DNA of 64,000 nt from Mycolicibacter terrae (GCF_010727125.1 NZ_AP022564.1:4340001-4404000), one strand, 5' to 3'; shown: positions 43,031-52,084, numbered from the stretch's first letter. Translations and numbers: made by a program. The notes: generated by a model from the sequence alone, not told the origin.

Positions 43031-43702
43031 TCAGGTACGTGGGATCGGCTGGTCGTCGTCGCGGTGGCCGAAGACGCCGAAGCCGTCCACGAGTTGCGCC
43101 GATGGTTCGGAGGACCAGTCCCATCCGGCGATCTGACGGCGGGAGCGCCGGCTGAACAAGCCGCGCAGCAGCTCATATCCGTCGGCGCGCACCATCGTGA
43201 CGGAGTCGCCCGAGCCGCAACGCCATTGCTGCCCCAGCTCGTCGCTGATCACCAGGGTGGCGGTGTCACGCAGCCGCCGGCCGGGCAGGTTTCCCAGCAC
43301 GTCCAGGAACGGTTGCCAGTGTTCGCGGTCGGTTCGCGGCAAACCCAGTGCCTCGTGCAGGTCCGCTTCGTGGCAGATGACGTCCGCGGCCAGATTCGGA
43401 CCGGTGAACTGCTCAGGCAGACCCGATTCGACCGCCGGGGCCGCGCGCTCCCACTCGGCGAGCAGCTCGTCGACCGCGCGGTCGTGACGTTCGGCGACGT
43501 GCCGCGCGGTCCAAGAATCCCCCGGCGCGCCGTCGAGCCGGCCGGCCAACGCGTCGGCGGCACCACCGACCAGGTGGGCCAGCACGTCGTGCACCGTCCA
43601 GCCGGGCGTCGCCGGAACCGGGGTGCGCAGCTGGTGGTCGCCGAGTTCGGCGGCCAACACCCCGATCCGGCCGCGGGCGGCACGGTAGATCGCGTCAAGC
43701 AT
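43031..43702 (-). CDS. DinB/maleylpyruvate isomerase N-terminal-type protein
   Basis: A 223-residue four-helix metalloenzyme-like protein (mycothiol-dependent maleylpyruvate isomerase/DinB superfamily). TPGWTVHDVLAHLVGGAADALAG has the first His of the metal site, DLAADVICHEADLHEALGLPRTD the later His pair; a C-terminal domain follows. Members are mycothiol-dependent transferases or isomerases, or of unknown role. GGAGG precedes ATG 43702 by 6 bases. It overlaps the FAD oxidoreductase stop by 8 bases, last in the mmpS-mmpL-FAD operon. Confidence 0.82.
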   Translation of the reverse strand: MLDAIYRAARGRIGVLAAELGDHQLRTPVPATPGWTVHDVLAHLVGGAADALAGRLDGAPGDSWTARHVAERHDRAVDELLAEWERAAPAVESGLPEQFTGPNLAADVICHEADLHEALGLPRTDREHWQPFLDVLGNLPGRRLRDTATLVISDELGQQWRCGSGDSVTMVRADGYELLRGLFSRRSRRQIAGWDWSSEPSAQLVDGFGVFGHRDDDQPIPRT

Positions 43703-45107
43703 GGGAACCTCCTGCAGTGCGTACCGGAGCCAGTGTGCCCAATGGTGTTCGGGCCAAAGCACATCGGGCGGTACGCCGCGCGCCCGGCAGGTTGGCCCGC
43801 AGGATCCGCCACAGCAGTACCGGATCACGCAGCCCCGAGGGCGGGTCGACGAGGTTGCGCACCCGAAGGAAGCGCTCGGTGACGGTGATGTCGCGGCTGG
43901 CGGCCGTGCCCGCCGCATCGGCGAACCACCCGCTCAGCCGGTGGCGTACCGGGTGCCGGCGATCCGATGACGAATCGTTGGCGACGTTCGCCGCCCAGAC
44001 CGGCGCGATTTCGTCGGCGGCAGCCCGAAAGAACCGCCGCGGCAGGTCTGATCCGCCGTCGCGCAGGCAGTCGCGCAGTGCGAGCGCCTCGAGCGCGGCC
44101 ACCGTCATGCCTTGGCCGTGCAGCGGGTTGAGCCGGCACAGTCCGTCGCCGATCACCACCAGACCGGCGGGGAAGCGCGGCATCCGGTCGTAGCGGTGCC
44201 ACAGTGCACCGGTGTCGTGGGAAACCGCGATGTCGCCCGCCGGTGTGGCGTCGCGCAAGCCGGCCATGATGCCAGCGGGCAGGACCTGCTTGGCCGCGGC
44301 CAGCATCGCGCTGAAATCGGCTGGGGGAGCGCCATGGTCGCCGTAGCGGGCGATAGCCAGCATCCAGGTGTCGTGCTCGTAGGCCATCAGCAGCAACACC
44401 GGGGCGGGCCGGCCGGGGTTGACGAAGACCATCCGGTCGGTGAGCCGGTCCGGCGGGATGCGCAGCAACTGGCTGGAGTAGCCCCAATTGGCATCGAGGC
44501 GCTGTTCGGGCACGCTGCCGAAGCCGTGGCCGGCCAGGAACTCGGCGGTCCGGGCCGCCCGGCCCGTCGCGTCGACGACGAGATCGGCGTGCAGAACCTG
44601 CGTGAGGCGGTTGCGTTGATTCCTGATTCGCACGCCGGTGACGATGTTGCGGTCGTGCACCGGCTCGACCGCATCGTGGCCGTCGAGAAATGCGACGTTG
44701 CCGAGCCTGTCGACATGCTGCCGGACGTGAAACTCCACGAACGGCCGGCTGGCGCTGTAGATCGCCAGCGCCCCGGGATCGGCGAGCCTGCCGGTCCGGT
44801 TCAGCTCGTGACGGCCGATCCGGGCATACCGTCCGGACAGGTCGGCGTCGTCGATGACCACCGCGCCGGCGCCGGCGAAGTCATCGAGGATTCCGGGAAA
44901 CAGTTCACCGAGGATGCCGGTGCCGCGGGACAGGACACTGTGCAGGTGCCGGCCCTGCGGCACCCCCCGTCGGTGGGCCGGATGATCGGGCAGCCGGTCG
45001 CGGTCCACCACCGTGACGGAGTCGTAGAACTCCGCTGCCACCCGAGCCGCCAGTAGCCCGGCCATCCCGGCTCCCAGCACGACCGCAGACGACTTCGTTT
45101 CGCCCAA
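43695..45107 (-). CDS. FAD-dependent oxidoreductase (PHBH/geranylgeranyl reductase-like)
   Basis: A 470-residue flavoprotein. VVLGAGMAGLLAARVAAEF near residue 9 is the FAD dinucleotide-binding motif, ADLVVDATGRAARTAEFL the middle GxG-type segment, and VVIGDGLCRLNPLHGQGMTVAALEALALRD the second FAD motif (GD and P). This matches hydroxylase/halogenase/isoprenoid reductase-type proteins. TTG 45107 is the start, with a weak purine-rich site before it. It follows an MmpS/MmpL pair after 84 bases, so a role in making or modifying the exported compound is a sensible hypothesis. Confidence 0.85.
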   Translation of the reverse strand: MGETKSSAVVLGAGMAGLLAARVAAEFYDSVTVVDRDRLPDHPAHRRGVPQGRHLHSVLSRGTGILGELFPGILDDFAGAGAVVIDDADLSGRYARIGRHELNRTGRLADPGALAIYSASRPFVEFHVRQHVDRLGNVAFLDGHDAVEPVHDRNIVTGVRIRNQRNRLTQVLHADLVVDATGRAARTAEFLAGHGFGSVPEQRLDANWGYSSQLLRIPPDRLTDRMVFVNPGRPAPVLLLMAYEHDTWMLAIARYGDHGAPPADFSAMLAAAKQVLPAGIMAGLRDATPAGDIAVSHDTGALWHRYDRMPRFPAGLVVIGDGLCRLNPLHGQGMTVAALEALALRDCLRDGGSDLPRRFFRAAADEIAPVWAANVANDSSSDRRHPVRHRLSGWFADAAGTAASRDITVTERFLRVRNLVDPPSGLRDPVLLWRILRANLPGARRTARCALARTPLGTLAPVRTAGGSHA

Positions 45108-45161
45108 GGCAAGCCCCTCTCCCGACGCAAGGGACCCACGATACAGACAAATTAAGAAAAA

Positions 45162-45194
45162 TAAGAGTATCTTGGCGTAACAGTAAGATTCTTA
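45162..45194. promoter_or_regulatory. two AT-rich dyads upstream of the FAD oxidoreductase gene
   Basis: TAAGAGTATCTT (45162-45173, AAGA-N3-TCTT) and TAAGATTCTTA (45184-45194, TAAGA-N1-TCTTA) lie 22 bases apart and one overlaps the mmpL stop. They stand in an unusually AT-rich 50-base stretch just ahead of the FAD oxidoreductase gene. They may be a separate promoter/operator, or a transcription pause site. Confidence 0.45.
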
Positions 45195-48146
45195 GCCTGC
45201 CGGGAGCGGGGCTGTCGGCGCGGACGTCAAGGAGCCTTCGGGTTGGGCGCCGGGGGTGAAGCTGGCTTCACGCTCGGTGGGGACAGGGGAGACGGGGGAA
45301 TCGGCGCGGGTGGGGGCCGGGCGCCGGTGCACGTTGATCGGCCACCAGAACCACCTCCCGAGCAGCGCCGCGACCGACGGGGTGATGAGGCTGCGGACGA
45401 TGAAGGTGTCGAACAGCAGGCCCAGCCCGATGGTGGTGCCGATCTGGCCGACCGAACGCAGGTCGCTGGCGATCATCGCGATCATGGTGAACGCGAACAC
45501 CATCCCGGCCGCCGTCACCACCTTGCCGGTGGCGCCCATCGCACGGATCAGCCCCGTCTTCAGGGCCGGTTTGGCGCCGCCACCGATCTCCTCCTTCATC
45601 CGGGAGACCACCAGCAGGTTGTAATCCGAGCCCACCGCGAGCAGCACGATCACGCTCATCGCGATCACCAGCCACTGCAGCTCGATGCCGAACACGTACT
45701 GCCACAACAATACCGACAATCCGAACGAGGAGGCCAGTGACAGCACCACGGTTCCCACGATCACGATCGAGGCGACCAGTGCCCGGGTGATCAGCAGCAT
45801 CACCACGAAGATCAGCACGATGGCGGCGATCGCCGCGATCAGCAGGTCGTAGTGGGCACCGGTCTGGATGTCGGAGTAGGTGGCCGCGGTGCCGCCGAGG
45901 TAGAACTTCGCCTTGGCCAGCGGGGTGCCCTTGACGGCCTCCTTGGCGGCTTGCAGTTCGGCGCCGACGTGCGAGATGCCCTCGACCGTCGCGGGATCGC
46001 TGTCGTGGGTGATCAGGATGCGTGCGGCCTGGCCGTCCGGTGACATCATCAACGCCATCCCGCGTTGAAAGTCGGGACTGTCGAAGGCTTCCGGTGGCAG
46101 GTAGAACATATCGTCGTTCTTCGCGTCGTCGAACACCTGGCCCATCACCGCGGCGGTGTCGGTCATCTGCTCCAGCTGGGTGACCACCTGGCTGAAGCTG
46201 CTGTGCATGGTCAGCATCAGATCGCGCATGTTGGTGGTGATCGCGATCATCGGTGGGATCTGGGCGGCGATCTCCGGGGTGATGCCGTCGACCCGGTCCA
46301 GCTGATCGGCGAGCGCGGTGGTGTTCTCCGCCAGCTTGTCGAACCCGTCGGTGGCATCGAACATCGACCGGAACGCGTTGCACACACCGACGTTGAAACA
46401 GTGCGGTTCCCAATAGAAATAGTTGCGCAGCGGCCGGACTTGGTCGTCGAAGTCAGCGATCCGGTCGCGCACCTCGGCCATGGTTCCTTCCATGTCATGG
46501 GTGGCCTGGTCGGTGCCGTGGGTGGCGTCGGACAGCTGCACGGTCAGGCCGTGCAGGCGATCCATCACCGCGACCATCGAGGAGAGTTGATCGGCCATGG
46601 TCTGGGTGTCGTCGAGGCGGGCCTTGAGGAACTGCAGGTTCTCGGCCATCGTGACGCCTTGGGCGCTGATCTGGAACGGCACCGAGCCGTGTTCCATCGG
46701 CGGACCGAGCGGACGGGTGATGCTCTGCACCCGTTCGATGCCGGGAACCCGGAAGATGTTGCGGGCGATGCGATCCAGCACCAGCATGTCGCGCGGGTTG
46801 CGCATGTCGTGATCGGCTTCGACCATCAGCATGTCGGGGTTCATCCGCGCCGCGCTGAAGTGCTTCTCCGCTGCGGCGTAGCCGATATTGGACGGCACGT
46901 CGGACGGGATGTAGTGCCGGTTGTCGTAGCTGGTCTGATAGCCCGGCAGCACCAGAACGCCGACAGCGGCAACGGCGGCGGCGGCGGCCAGGATCGGTGC
47001 CGGCCAGCGCACCACGGCGGTCCCGACCTTGCGCCAGCCGCCGGTCTGAGTTGTTCGCTTGGGATCGAGCAGGCCGAACCGGCTGCTGACCGCGAGCACC
47101 GCCGGCGCGAACGTCAGCCCCATCGCCAGGATGGTGAACATACCCAGCGCGCACGGCACCGCCAGCGTGTTGAAGTAGTTCAGCCGGGTGAAATGCAGGC
47201 ACAGCATCGCACCGGCGATCGTCAGCCCGGAACCCAGGATGACGTGACTGACGCTGGACAGCGTTGTGCGCTGGGCGGTTTCGGGATGCTCGCCGGCGCT
47301 GCGGGCCTCGTGGTAGCGCCCGATCAGGAAGATCCAATAGTCGGTTCCGGCCGCGATGGCCAGCGCGGTCAGGATGCTGACCACGAACGTGGAGATCGCG
47401 AAGACACCGAAGTTGGCCAGCACCGCGATCAGCCCGCGGGCCACGCTCATCTCGGTGACGACCACGAGCAGTCCGATCACGGTGGTGGCGATCGAGCGGT
47501 AGACCACCAGCAGCATCACCGTGATGACGGCCAGGGTGATCCCGGTCATCTTGATCATCGAGGCATCGCCGGCCTCGTTGGTGTCGGCGACCAGGGCGGC
47601 CTGGCCGGTCACGTAGGAGCGCAGGCCGGGCGGGGGATCGGAGTCCTCCACGATCGTGCGCACCGCGTCGACCGACTCGACGCCCCGGGCCGAGCCCTGG
47701 TTCCCCGCGAGGTGCACCTGCACGTAGGCGGCCCGGCCGTCCTCGCTCTGCGATCCCGCCGAGGTGACCCGGTCGCCCCAGAAGTCCTGCACGTGCTCGA
47801 CGTGCGCGGTGTCGGCCTGCAAGGTCGCCACCAGCCGCTCGTAATAGCGGTGGGCGTCCTGGCCCAGTTCGGTGTCGCTCTCCAGCACGATCATCAGCAC
47901 CGAATCGGAGCTGAACTCGCCGAACTTCTCCCCGATGTGCTTCATCGCGATCACCGACGGCGCATCCTGCGGCGAGAGCGAGACGGCGTTGCGCGCTCCG
48001 ACGACCTCCAGCTGCGGCACCAGCAGGTTCGTCGCGGCCGCCGCGGCGAGCCAGAACAGGATGATCGGGACGGCCAGGGCACGGATCAGCCGCGGATACA
48101 GCGGCGGCTTGGCTCCGGGGGGCGGCGTGCTGTGCTGGCCGCTCAT
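45192..48146 (-). CDS. MmpL family RND transporter
   Basis: A 984-residue MmpL transporter. The first membrane helix (AVPIILFWLAAAAATNLLVPQ) is followed by a large periplasmic loop; AAGTDYWIFLIGRYHEAR is the signature with the proton-relay residues (a Trp replaces the usual Gly), and LAVGSDYNLLVVSRMKEE is the second. The C-terminus is a Pro/Glu-rich cytosolic tail of about 60 residues. It is coupled to mmpS by a 4-base ATGA overlap, followed by FAD and DinB-like genes, and divergent from its probable TetR repressor. Lipid or small-molecule export is inferred. Confidence 0.93.
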   Translation of the reverse strand: MSGQHSTPPPGAKPPLYPRLIRALAVPIILFWLAAAAATNLLVPQLEVVGARNAVSLSPQDAPSVIAMKHIGEKFGEFSSDSVLMIVLESDTELGQDAHRYYERLVATLQADTAHVEHVQDFWGDRVTSAGSQSEDGRAAYVQVHLAGNQGSARGVESVDAVRTIVEDSDPPPGLRSYVTGQAALVADTNEAGDASMIKMTGITLAVITVMLLVVYRSIATTVIGLLVVVTEMSVARGLIAVLANFGVFAISTFVVSILTALAIAAGTDYWIFLIGRYHEARSAGEHPETAQRTTLSSVSHVILGSGLTIAGAMLCLHFTRLNYFNTLAVPCALGMFTILAMGLTFAPAVLAVSSRFGLLDPKRTTQTGGWRKVGTAVVRWPAPILAAAAAVAAVGVLVLPGYQTSYDNRHYIPSDVPSNIGYAAAEKHFSAARMNPDMLMVEADHDMRNPRDMLVLDRIARNIFRVPGIERVQSITRPLGPPMEHGSVPFQISAQGVTMAENLQFLKARLDDTQTMADQLSSMVAVMDRLHGLTVQLSDATHGTDQATHDMEGTMAEVRDRIADFDDQVRPLRNYFYWEPHCFNVGVCNAFRSMFDATDGFDKLAENTTALADQLDRVDGITPEIAAQIPPMIAITTNMRDLMLTMHSSFSQVVTQLEQMTDTAAVMGQVFDDAKNDDMFYLPPEAFDSPDFQRGMALMMSPDGQAARILITHDSDPATVEGISHVGAELQAAKEAVKGTPLAKAKFYLGGTAATYSDIQTGAHYDLLIAAIAAIVLIFVVMLLITRALVASIVIVGTVVLSLASSFGLSVLLWQYVFGIELQWLVIAMSVIVLLAVGSDYNLLVVSRMKEEIGGGAKPALKTGLIRAMGATGKVVTAAGMVFAFTMIAMIASDLRSVGQIGTTIGLGLLFDTFIVRSLITPSVAALLGRWFWWPINVHRRPAPTRADSPVSPVPTEREASFTPGAQPEGSLTSAPTAPLPAG

Positions 48147-48589
48147 GCGGCCTTCACCACGCAGAAGGTCGCCGCGCTGTGGCCGCCGGTCCGCTGCTCG
48201 TCGCGTAGTTCGCCGTTGACGGTGATCCGGCAGCCCAGCTCGTCGCCGTCGCCCTGGGCCATGACATTGGCGAACACGCTCGGCTGCGTCGTGGTCAACG
48301 TCAGCGACCACGGCAGGGAGTCGAACGTCGCCTCCCGCGGCTGGGCGCGTTCGTCGACGTAGCTGACCATCCCCGAAGTGGCGTGGGGGCCGTAGATCTC
48401 GTAGGTGACGTACTTCGCGACGGTGGACACGATCTCGCCGCCCGCGCCGGCGGCTGCCGCCGACTGATCGGCGCCGAAGATGCCATGGAACCGGTAGATG
48501 ACCAGTGCGCCCACCGCCGCGACGGGGACGATCACCAGCACGATCCACAGCCGCTCCAGGGGCGCCCGGAGCTTTCGCATTGCGCTCAT
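48143..48589 (-). CDS. MmpS family protein
   Basis: A 148-residue MmpS protein: basic N-terminus, one membrane helix (about residues 15-36, LWIVLVIVPVAAVGALVIY), periplasmic beta domain with VTYEIYGPHATSG and LPWSLTLTTTQPSVFAN, and Cys in LGCRI and TFCVV for a disulfide. ATG 48589 has AAGG 9 bases upstream; an operator-like CTTACGACCATAAG lies at 48600-48613, just ahead of it. The ATGA overlap links it to mmpL. Confidence 0.9.
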   Translation of the reverse strand: MSAMRKLRAPLERLWIVLVIVPVAAVGALVIYRFHGIFGADQSAAAAGAGGEIVSTVAKYVTYEIYGPHATSGMVSYVDERAQPREATFDSLPWSLTLTTTQPSVFANVMAQGDGDELGCRITVNGELRDEQRTGGHSAATFCVVKAA

Positions 48590-48599
48590 GGCCGCTAAC

Positions 48600-48613
48600 C
48601 TTACGACCATAAG
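48600..48613. promoter_or_regulatory. probable TetR operator, mmpS-side copy
   Basis: CTTACGACCATAAG aligns at 11 of 14 positions with the reverse complement of the site at 48690-48703 (CTAACGACCGTTAG). With one more base on each side (48599-48614) the CCTTA and TAAGG ends are complementary. It lies 11-24 bases before the mmpS start. Confidence 0.68.
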
Positions 48614-48689
48614 GAAACGCCTGTAAAGTTAAATTGTGGCGGCTCACACCGGCGTCGGCGATGTTGTCCAGCACGCAGTGGCCGCAGAA

Positions 48690-48703
48690 CTAACGGTCGT
48701 TAG
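48690..48703. promoter_or_regulatory. probable TetR operator, regulator-side copy
   Basis: CTAACGGTCGTTAG is a perfect dyad (6-base arms, 2-base gap) ending 9 bases before the GTG of the TetR gene at 48713. Its reverse complement matches the mmpS-side site, so the regulator probably binds both and represses in both directions, as in other mycobacterial TetR-MmpS/MmpL loci. Confidence 0.72.
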
Positions 48704-48712
48704 GATGAGCAC

Positions 48713-49330
48713 GTGCCCAGTACCACTCGTCGGCGCAATATGCGAGGTCACGGCGCATTGCTGCGCGAGGAGATCCTGGCCGCGGCCGCCCGGGTGATCG
48801 ATGGCGCGGACAGTGAGGGTGAGGTCTCGCTGCGGCGCATCGCCCGGGAGGCGGGTATCGCCGCGCCGTCGGTCTATGCGCACTTCGAGGACCGGGACCG
48901 GGTGCTCGAGGCCGTCGCCGAGTCGAGTTGGGTGCAGGTTTCCGAGGAGATCGCCGAGCACATTCAGGCGGCCACCGATCCCCGCGAGCGCCTGCTGATC
49001 GGCTGTCGGGTGTACGTGTCGTTCGCGCAACGCCATCCGCTGCGCTACGCCCTGATGACCCAGGACGGCCACGCGCCGCCGGCCGCGCGCCAGGCGCTCG
49101 CCGTGGTGACTCGGGGATTGCTGGCCTGCCGGGGACAAGCACCGGCTTCGGATTCGGACCCGGACTCCGACCGGATCGCCGCCGCGTTGTCGGTGGCACT
49201 GCACGGCGTCGCCATGCTGCACCGCAGCGACGCCCCGAATCTGTGGCTGAGTGACTTCAGCACCGACGAGGTGATCCGAACGCTGGTCGACGCCGCGACC
49301 CTATTACTGACCGACGCCGGCCCCACCTGA
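48713..49330 (+). CDS. TetR family transcriptional regulator of the mmpS-mmpL locus
   Basis: A 205-residue regulator with helix-turn-helix over residues about 18-65 (LREEILAAAARVIDGADSEGEVSLRRIAREAGIAAPSVYAHFEDRDRVLEAVAE) and a WHG-type C-terminal domain (GCRVYVSFAQRHPLRYALMT). It is divergent from mmpS-mmpL with one operator copy near each start. Repression of the transporter and itself, relieved by the exported compound or a mimic, is the expected mode. Confidence 0.88.
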   Translation: MPSTTRRRNMRGHGALLREEILAAAARVIDGADSEGEVSLRRIAREAGIAAPSVYAHFEDRDRVLEAVAESSWVQVSEEIAEHIQAATDPRERLLIGCRVYVSFAQRHPLRYALMTQDGHAPPAARQALAVVTRGLLACRGQAPASDSDPDSDRIAAALSVALHGVAMLHRSDAPNLWLSDFSTDEVIRTLVDAATLLLTDAGPT

Positions 49331-49469
49331 GCCCGCACAGATGTGATCGCCCCCACACCCGGCGGCAAATCGCTCACAGGATGCTCCCAACCACCTTCCA
49401 GCGAGTCACCCTAGATTCATCTCCTGGCCACTTTGCTGGCCATATTGTCCACGTGCAGAGGCCGGTGAG

Positions 49470-50729
49470 ATGGATTTTGGAGCGATGCCGCCGGAGGTCC
49501 ATTCCGGCCTGATGTATTCCGGAGCAGGGCCCGGACCGCTGCTGGCCGCCGCCGCCGCGTGGCAGGCGCTGGCCGGCGAGTTGCACACCGCGGCCGCGGC
49601 CTACCGTTCGGTGATCGCCGACCTGGCCGGTACCTGGCACGGGCCGTCCGCCATGGCGATGGCCACGGCGGCCACCCCGTATGCGGAGTGGATCGGTGTC
49701 ACCGCCACGCGCGTCGAGCACGCCGCCGTCCAGGTCTCCTCGGCGGCAGCGGCGTACGAGGCCGCCTTCGCCGCCCACGTTCCGCCGCCGGTGATCGAGG
49801 CCAACCGCAGTCTGCTGGTGAGCCTGGTCGCCACGAACCTGCTGGGCCAGAACACCCCGGCGATCGCGGCCACCGAGGCCCTCTACGCCGAGATGTGGGC
49901 GCAGGACGCCGCCGCCATGTACGGCTACGCGGGCTCGGCGGCGGCCGCCACCCAGCTCGGCGTGTTCGACCCGGCTCCGGAAACCGCCGACGTGACCACG
50001 GATTCGACCCAGCTGGTCACCGCCGCTGAGGCGGCCGGGGCCCGGACGGCCTCGGCCGCACCGTCGAAGGTCTCGCAGCTGCTGTCGGCGGTGCCGCGGG
50101 CGCTGAGCGACTTCACCTCGTCCCCGGCGCAGGTGACGGCGCCCGATATCGGGTCCGGCCTCAAGGATTTCGCCAAGTTTCTGGGCGATCTGGTGGGGCC
50201 GTACTCGCCGCTGGGTCACCTCGCCAACCTCGGCAGCGGCTGGCTGATCGCCGGGCAGCTCGTGGGCTTGGCCCAGAACCCGCCCGGTGTGGCCAGCCTG
50301 CTCGGCGGTCCGGCCCCGATCACCGGTGCCCTGGGGCCGCTCTCGGGTGGGTACATCTCCTACCAGGCGCCACTGACCGCCGGGGCCACCACCGTGGCGG
50401 CGAGCACCGGGCAGGCGAGTTTGGTCGGGTCGCTGTCGGTACCGGCGAGCTGGTCCACCTCGGCGCCGTCCGGCAAGGCTCTGCCGGCGGTGCTGTCGGG
50501 CAGCTCGGTCGGTTCCAGCGCCTCGGCGTTCGCCGTCGAGGGCTCATCGAGCGCGATGTTCAACGAGATGGCGCTGTCGAGCCTGGCCGGCCGCGCCGTC
50601 GGGGGCACCGCGGTGCAGTCCGTCGCGGGCGGCGCCGCCCGGGTGCTCGACAAGGCGCCCGACACCGAGGCCCTGACCACGGCCACCATCCTGGTCATCC
50701 CGGTGCCCGAGGATGGAGTCACGCCGTGA
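49470..50729 (+). CDS. PPE family protein (PPE-SVP type)
   Basis: A 419-residue PPE protein. MDFGAMPPEVHSGLMYSGAGPGPLLAAAAAWQALAGEL is the conserved N-terminal PPE domain (about 180 residues, all-helical), and GSLSVPASWSTSAP near residue 320 is the SVP motif of that subgroup. PPE proteins pair with PE partners and leave through ESX secretion systems to the surface; no PE gene is seen nearby. It overlaps the next PPE gene by 4 bases. Confidence 0.93.
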   Translation: MDFGAMPPEVHSGLMYSGAGPGPLLAAAAAWQALAGELHTAAAAYRSVIADLAGTWHGPSAMAMATAATPYAEWIGVTATRVEHAAVQVSSAAAAYEAAFAAHVPPPVIEANRSLLVSLVATNLLGQNTPAIAATEALYAEMWAQDAAAMYGYAGSAAAATQLGVFDPAPETADVTTDSTQLVTAAEAAGARTASAAPSKVSQLLSAVPRALSDFTSSPAQVTAPDIGSGLKDFAKFLGDLVGPYSPLGHLANLGSGWLIAGQLVGLAQNPPGVASLLGGPAPITGALGPLSGGYISYQAPLTAGATTVAASTGQASLVGSLSVPASWSTSAPSGKALPAVLSGSSVGSSASAFAVEGSSSAMFNEMALSSLAGRAVGGTAVQSVAGGAARVLDKAPDTEALTTATILVIPVPEDGVTP

Positions 50730-52084
50730 TCGATTTCGCTCTGATACCTCCCGAGGTCACCTCCGGCCAGGTGTATGCCGGCCCGGGCGCCGAATCGTTG
50801 CTGGCCGCGGCCACAGCGTGGGAGGGGCTGGCCGCCGAGCTGCACTCCGCGACGACCTCCTACCGCGCGGTGCTCACCGCCCTGACCGCCGAGTCGTGGG
50901 TCGGCACCTCGGCGACGGCCATGATCGCCGCGGCGACGCCCTTCGTGGACTGGATGTCGACCGCTGCCGCGCAGGCCACCCAGGCGGCGGTGCAGGCCGG
51001 GGCCGCGGCGAGCGCGTTCGAGGTGGCGCTGGCCGCGGTGGTGCCGCCGCCGGTGATCGCGGCCAACCGCAGCGTTCGGGCAGCCCTGCTGGCGACGAAC
51101 ACCTTCGGCCAGAACACCGCGGCGATCGCGGCCGCCGACGCCCAGTACGCGCAGATGTGGGCGCAGGACGCCGGCGCGATGTTCGCCTACCAGGCCGCCG
51201 CCATGGCCGCCGCCAGGCTGACGCCGTTCGCCTCGCCGCCGCAGGCCACCAACTCGGCCGGCCCGGCCGAGCCGGGCATCGCCGCGGCCGGCGATGCGTC
51301 CGACATCGGCGCAATCTACGAGGGCCTGTTCAGCACCCTCGGGGGAGTTATGAAGTTCGGCGGCCTCGGCAACTTCGTGCTGAGTGCGCCCAACTTCGGC
51401 ATGGTCCAGTTCAAGACGTTCTACAAGCCGCAGGCGCTGTTGCCGGAGGTCCCCAAGTCCGCGCTCGGGGCGGGGCTGGGCGGGAGAGACATAGCGGGGC
51501 TGGGCGGGAGAGAGATAGCGGGGCTGGGCGGGAACGGGATGAACGCCGTGGGCGCCGGGTTGCGCGGCGGTGCGAAGTCGGCGGCCTCCGCCGGGATGAT
51601 CCGGGCTGTCACGGCCGGGGTGGGCACCGCGCCTTCGGTCGGTGCGCTGTCGGTGCCCCAGGGCTGGGCGACCGCCACCCCCGCCATCCGATTGGCCGCG
51701 ACCTCATTGCCGGCGGCCGGCACCGCCGCGGCACCGATGGCCGGGGCGAGCGGTCTGCTGAACCCGGCCGCATTGGGCGCATTGACCGGTGGGGCGCTGG
51801 GTGCTCCCGGTTCGCAGCTGATCAACGGCGCCAATGTCCGGGGCGGGTCCGCCAAGAGCGCTAAAGGTCAGGCCCCGGTTCAGCTCGACCGCGTCATCGC
51901 CCAGTTGCAGAAGCAGAAGGACAGCGTCCAGCACTGGCAGATCGACGAGGCCGGCCTCGACGACCTGCTCGAGGAACTGTCGAAGAAGCCCGGGTTCCAC
52001 GCGGTGCATCTGAAAAAGGCCCCCGGGGACTCCGGGGCCTCCGGGGCCGCCGGCTCCGTCGCCGCGACGACGGCAATCCCGTGA
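50726..52084 (+). CDS. PPE family protein (PPE-SVP type) with short internal repeats
   Basis: A 452-residue PPE protein. VIDFALIPPEVTSGQVYAGPGAESLLAAATAW starts the PPE domain, ALSVPQGWATATP is the SVP motif, and a 70-residue C-terminus ends in a Lys-rich, helical region (LDRVIAQLQKQKDSVQHWQI). An 8-residue unit, GLGGRDIA, is repeated two and a half times near residue 253. GTG 50726 overlaps the preceding PPE stop, and its own stop overlaps the DUF732 gene start. It is ESX-exported by family rule. Confidence 0.93.
   Translation: MIDFALIPPEVTSGQVYAGPGAESLLAAATAWEGLAAELHSATTSYRAVLTALTAESWVGTSATAMIAAATPFVDWMSTAAAQATQAAVQAGAAASAFEVALAAVVPPPVIAANRSVRAALLATNTFGQNTAAIAAADAQYAQMWAQDAGAMFAYQAAAMAAARLTPFASPPQATNSAGPAEPGIAAAGDASDIGAIYEGLFSTLGGVMKFGGLGNFVLSAPNFGMVQFKTFYKPQALLPEVPKSALGAGLGGRDIAGLGGREIAGLGGNGMNAVGAGLRGGAKSAASAGMIRAVTAGVGTAPSVGALSVPQGWATATPAIRLAATSLPAAGTAAAPMAGASGLLNPAALGALTGGALGAPGSQLINGANVRGGSAKSAKGQAPVQLDRVIAQLQKQKDSVQHWQIDEAGLDDLLEELSKKPGFHAVHLKKAPGDSGASGAAGSVAATTAIP
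51473..51540 (+). repeat. tandem 24-bp repeat within the second PPE gene
   Basis: Two complete 24-base units (51473-51496, 51497-51520; one difference) and a partial third (51521-51540) begin gggctgggcggga and encode GLGGRDIA, GLGGREIA and GLGGNGMN. The frame is kept, so copy number could vary without a frameshift. Confidence 0.85.

Noticed and set aside
46065..48362. A 765-codon open frame on the plus strand opposite mmpL
   Set aside because: It is antisense to a clear MmpL with full family motifs, has His/Gly/Arg-rich composition with no recognisable fold, and is expected from GC-rich codon bias.
49331..49469. Partial CRP-like sequence (TGTGATCGCCCCCACA) before the PPE genes
   Set aside because: The right half deviates from TCACA, and there is no further support.
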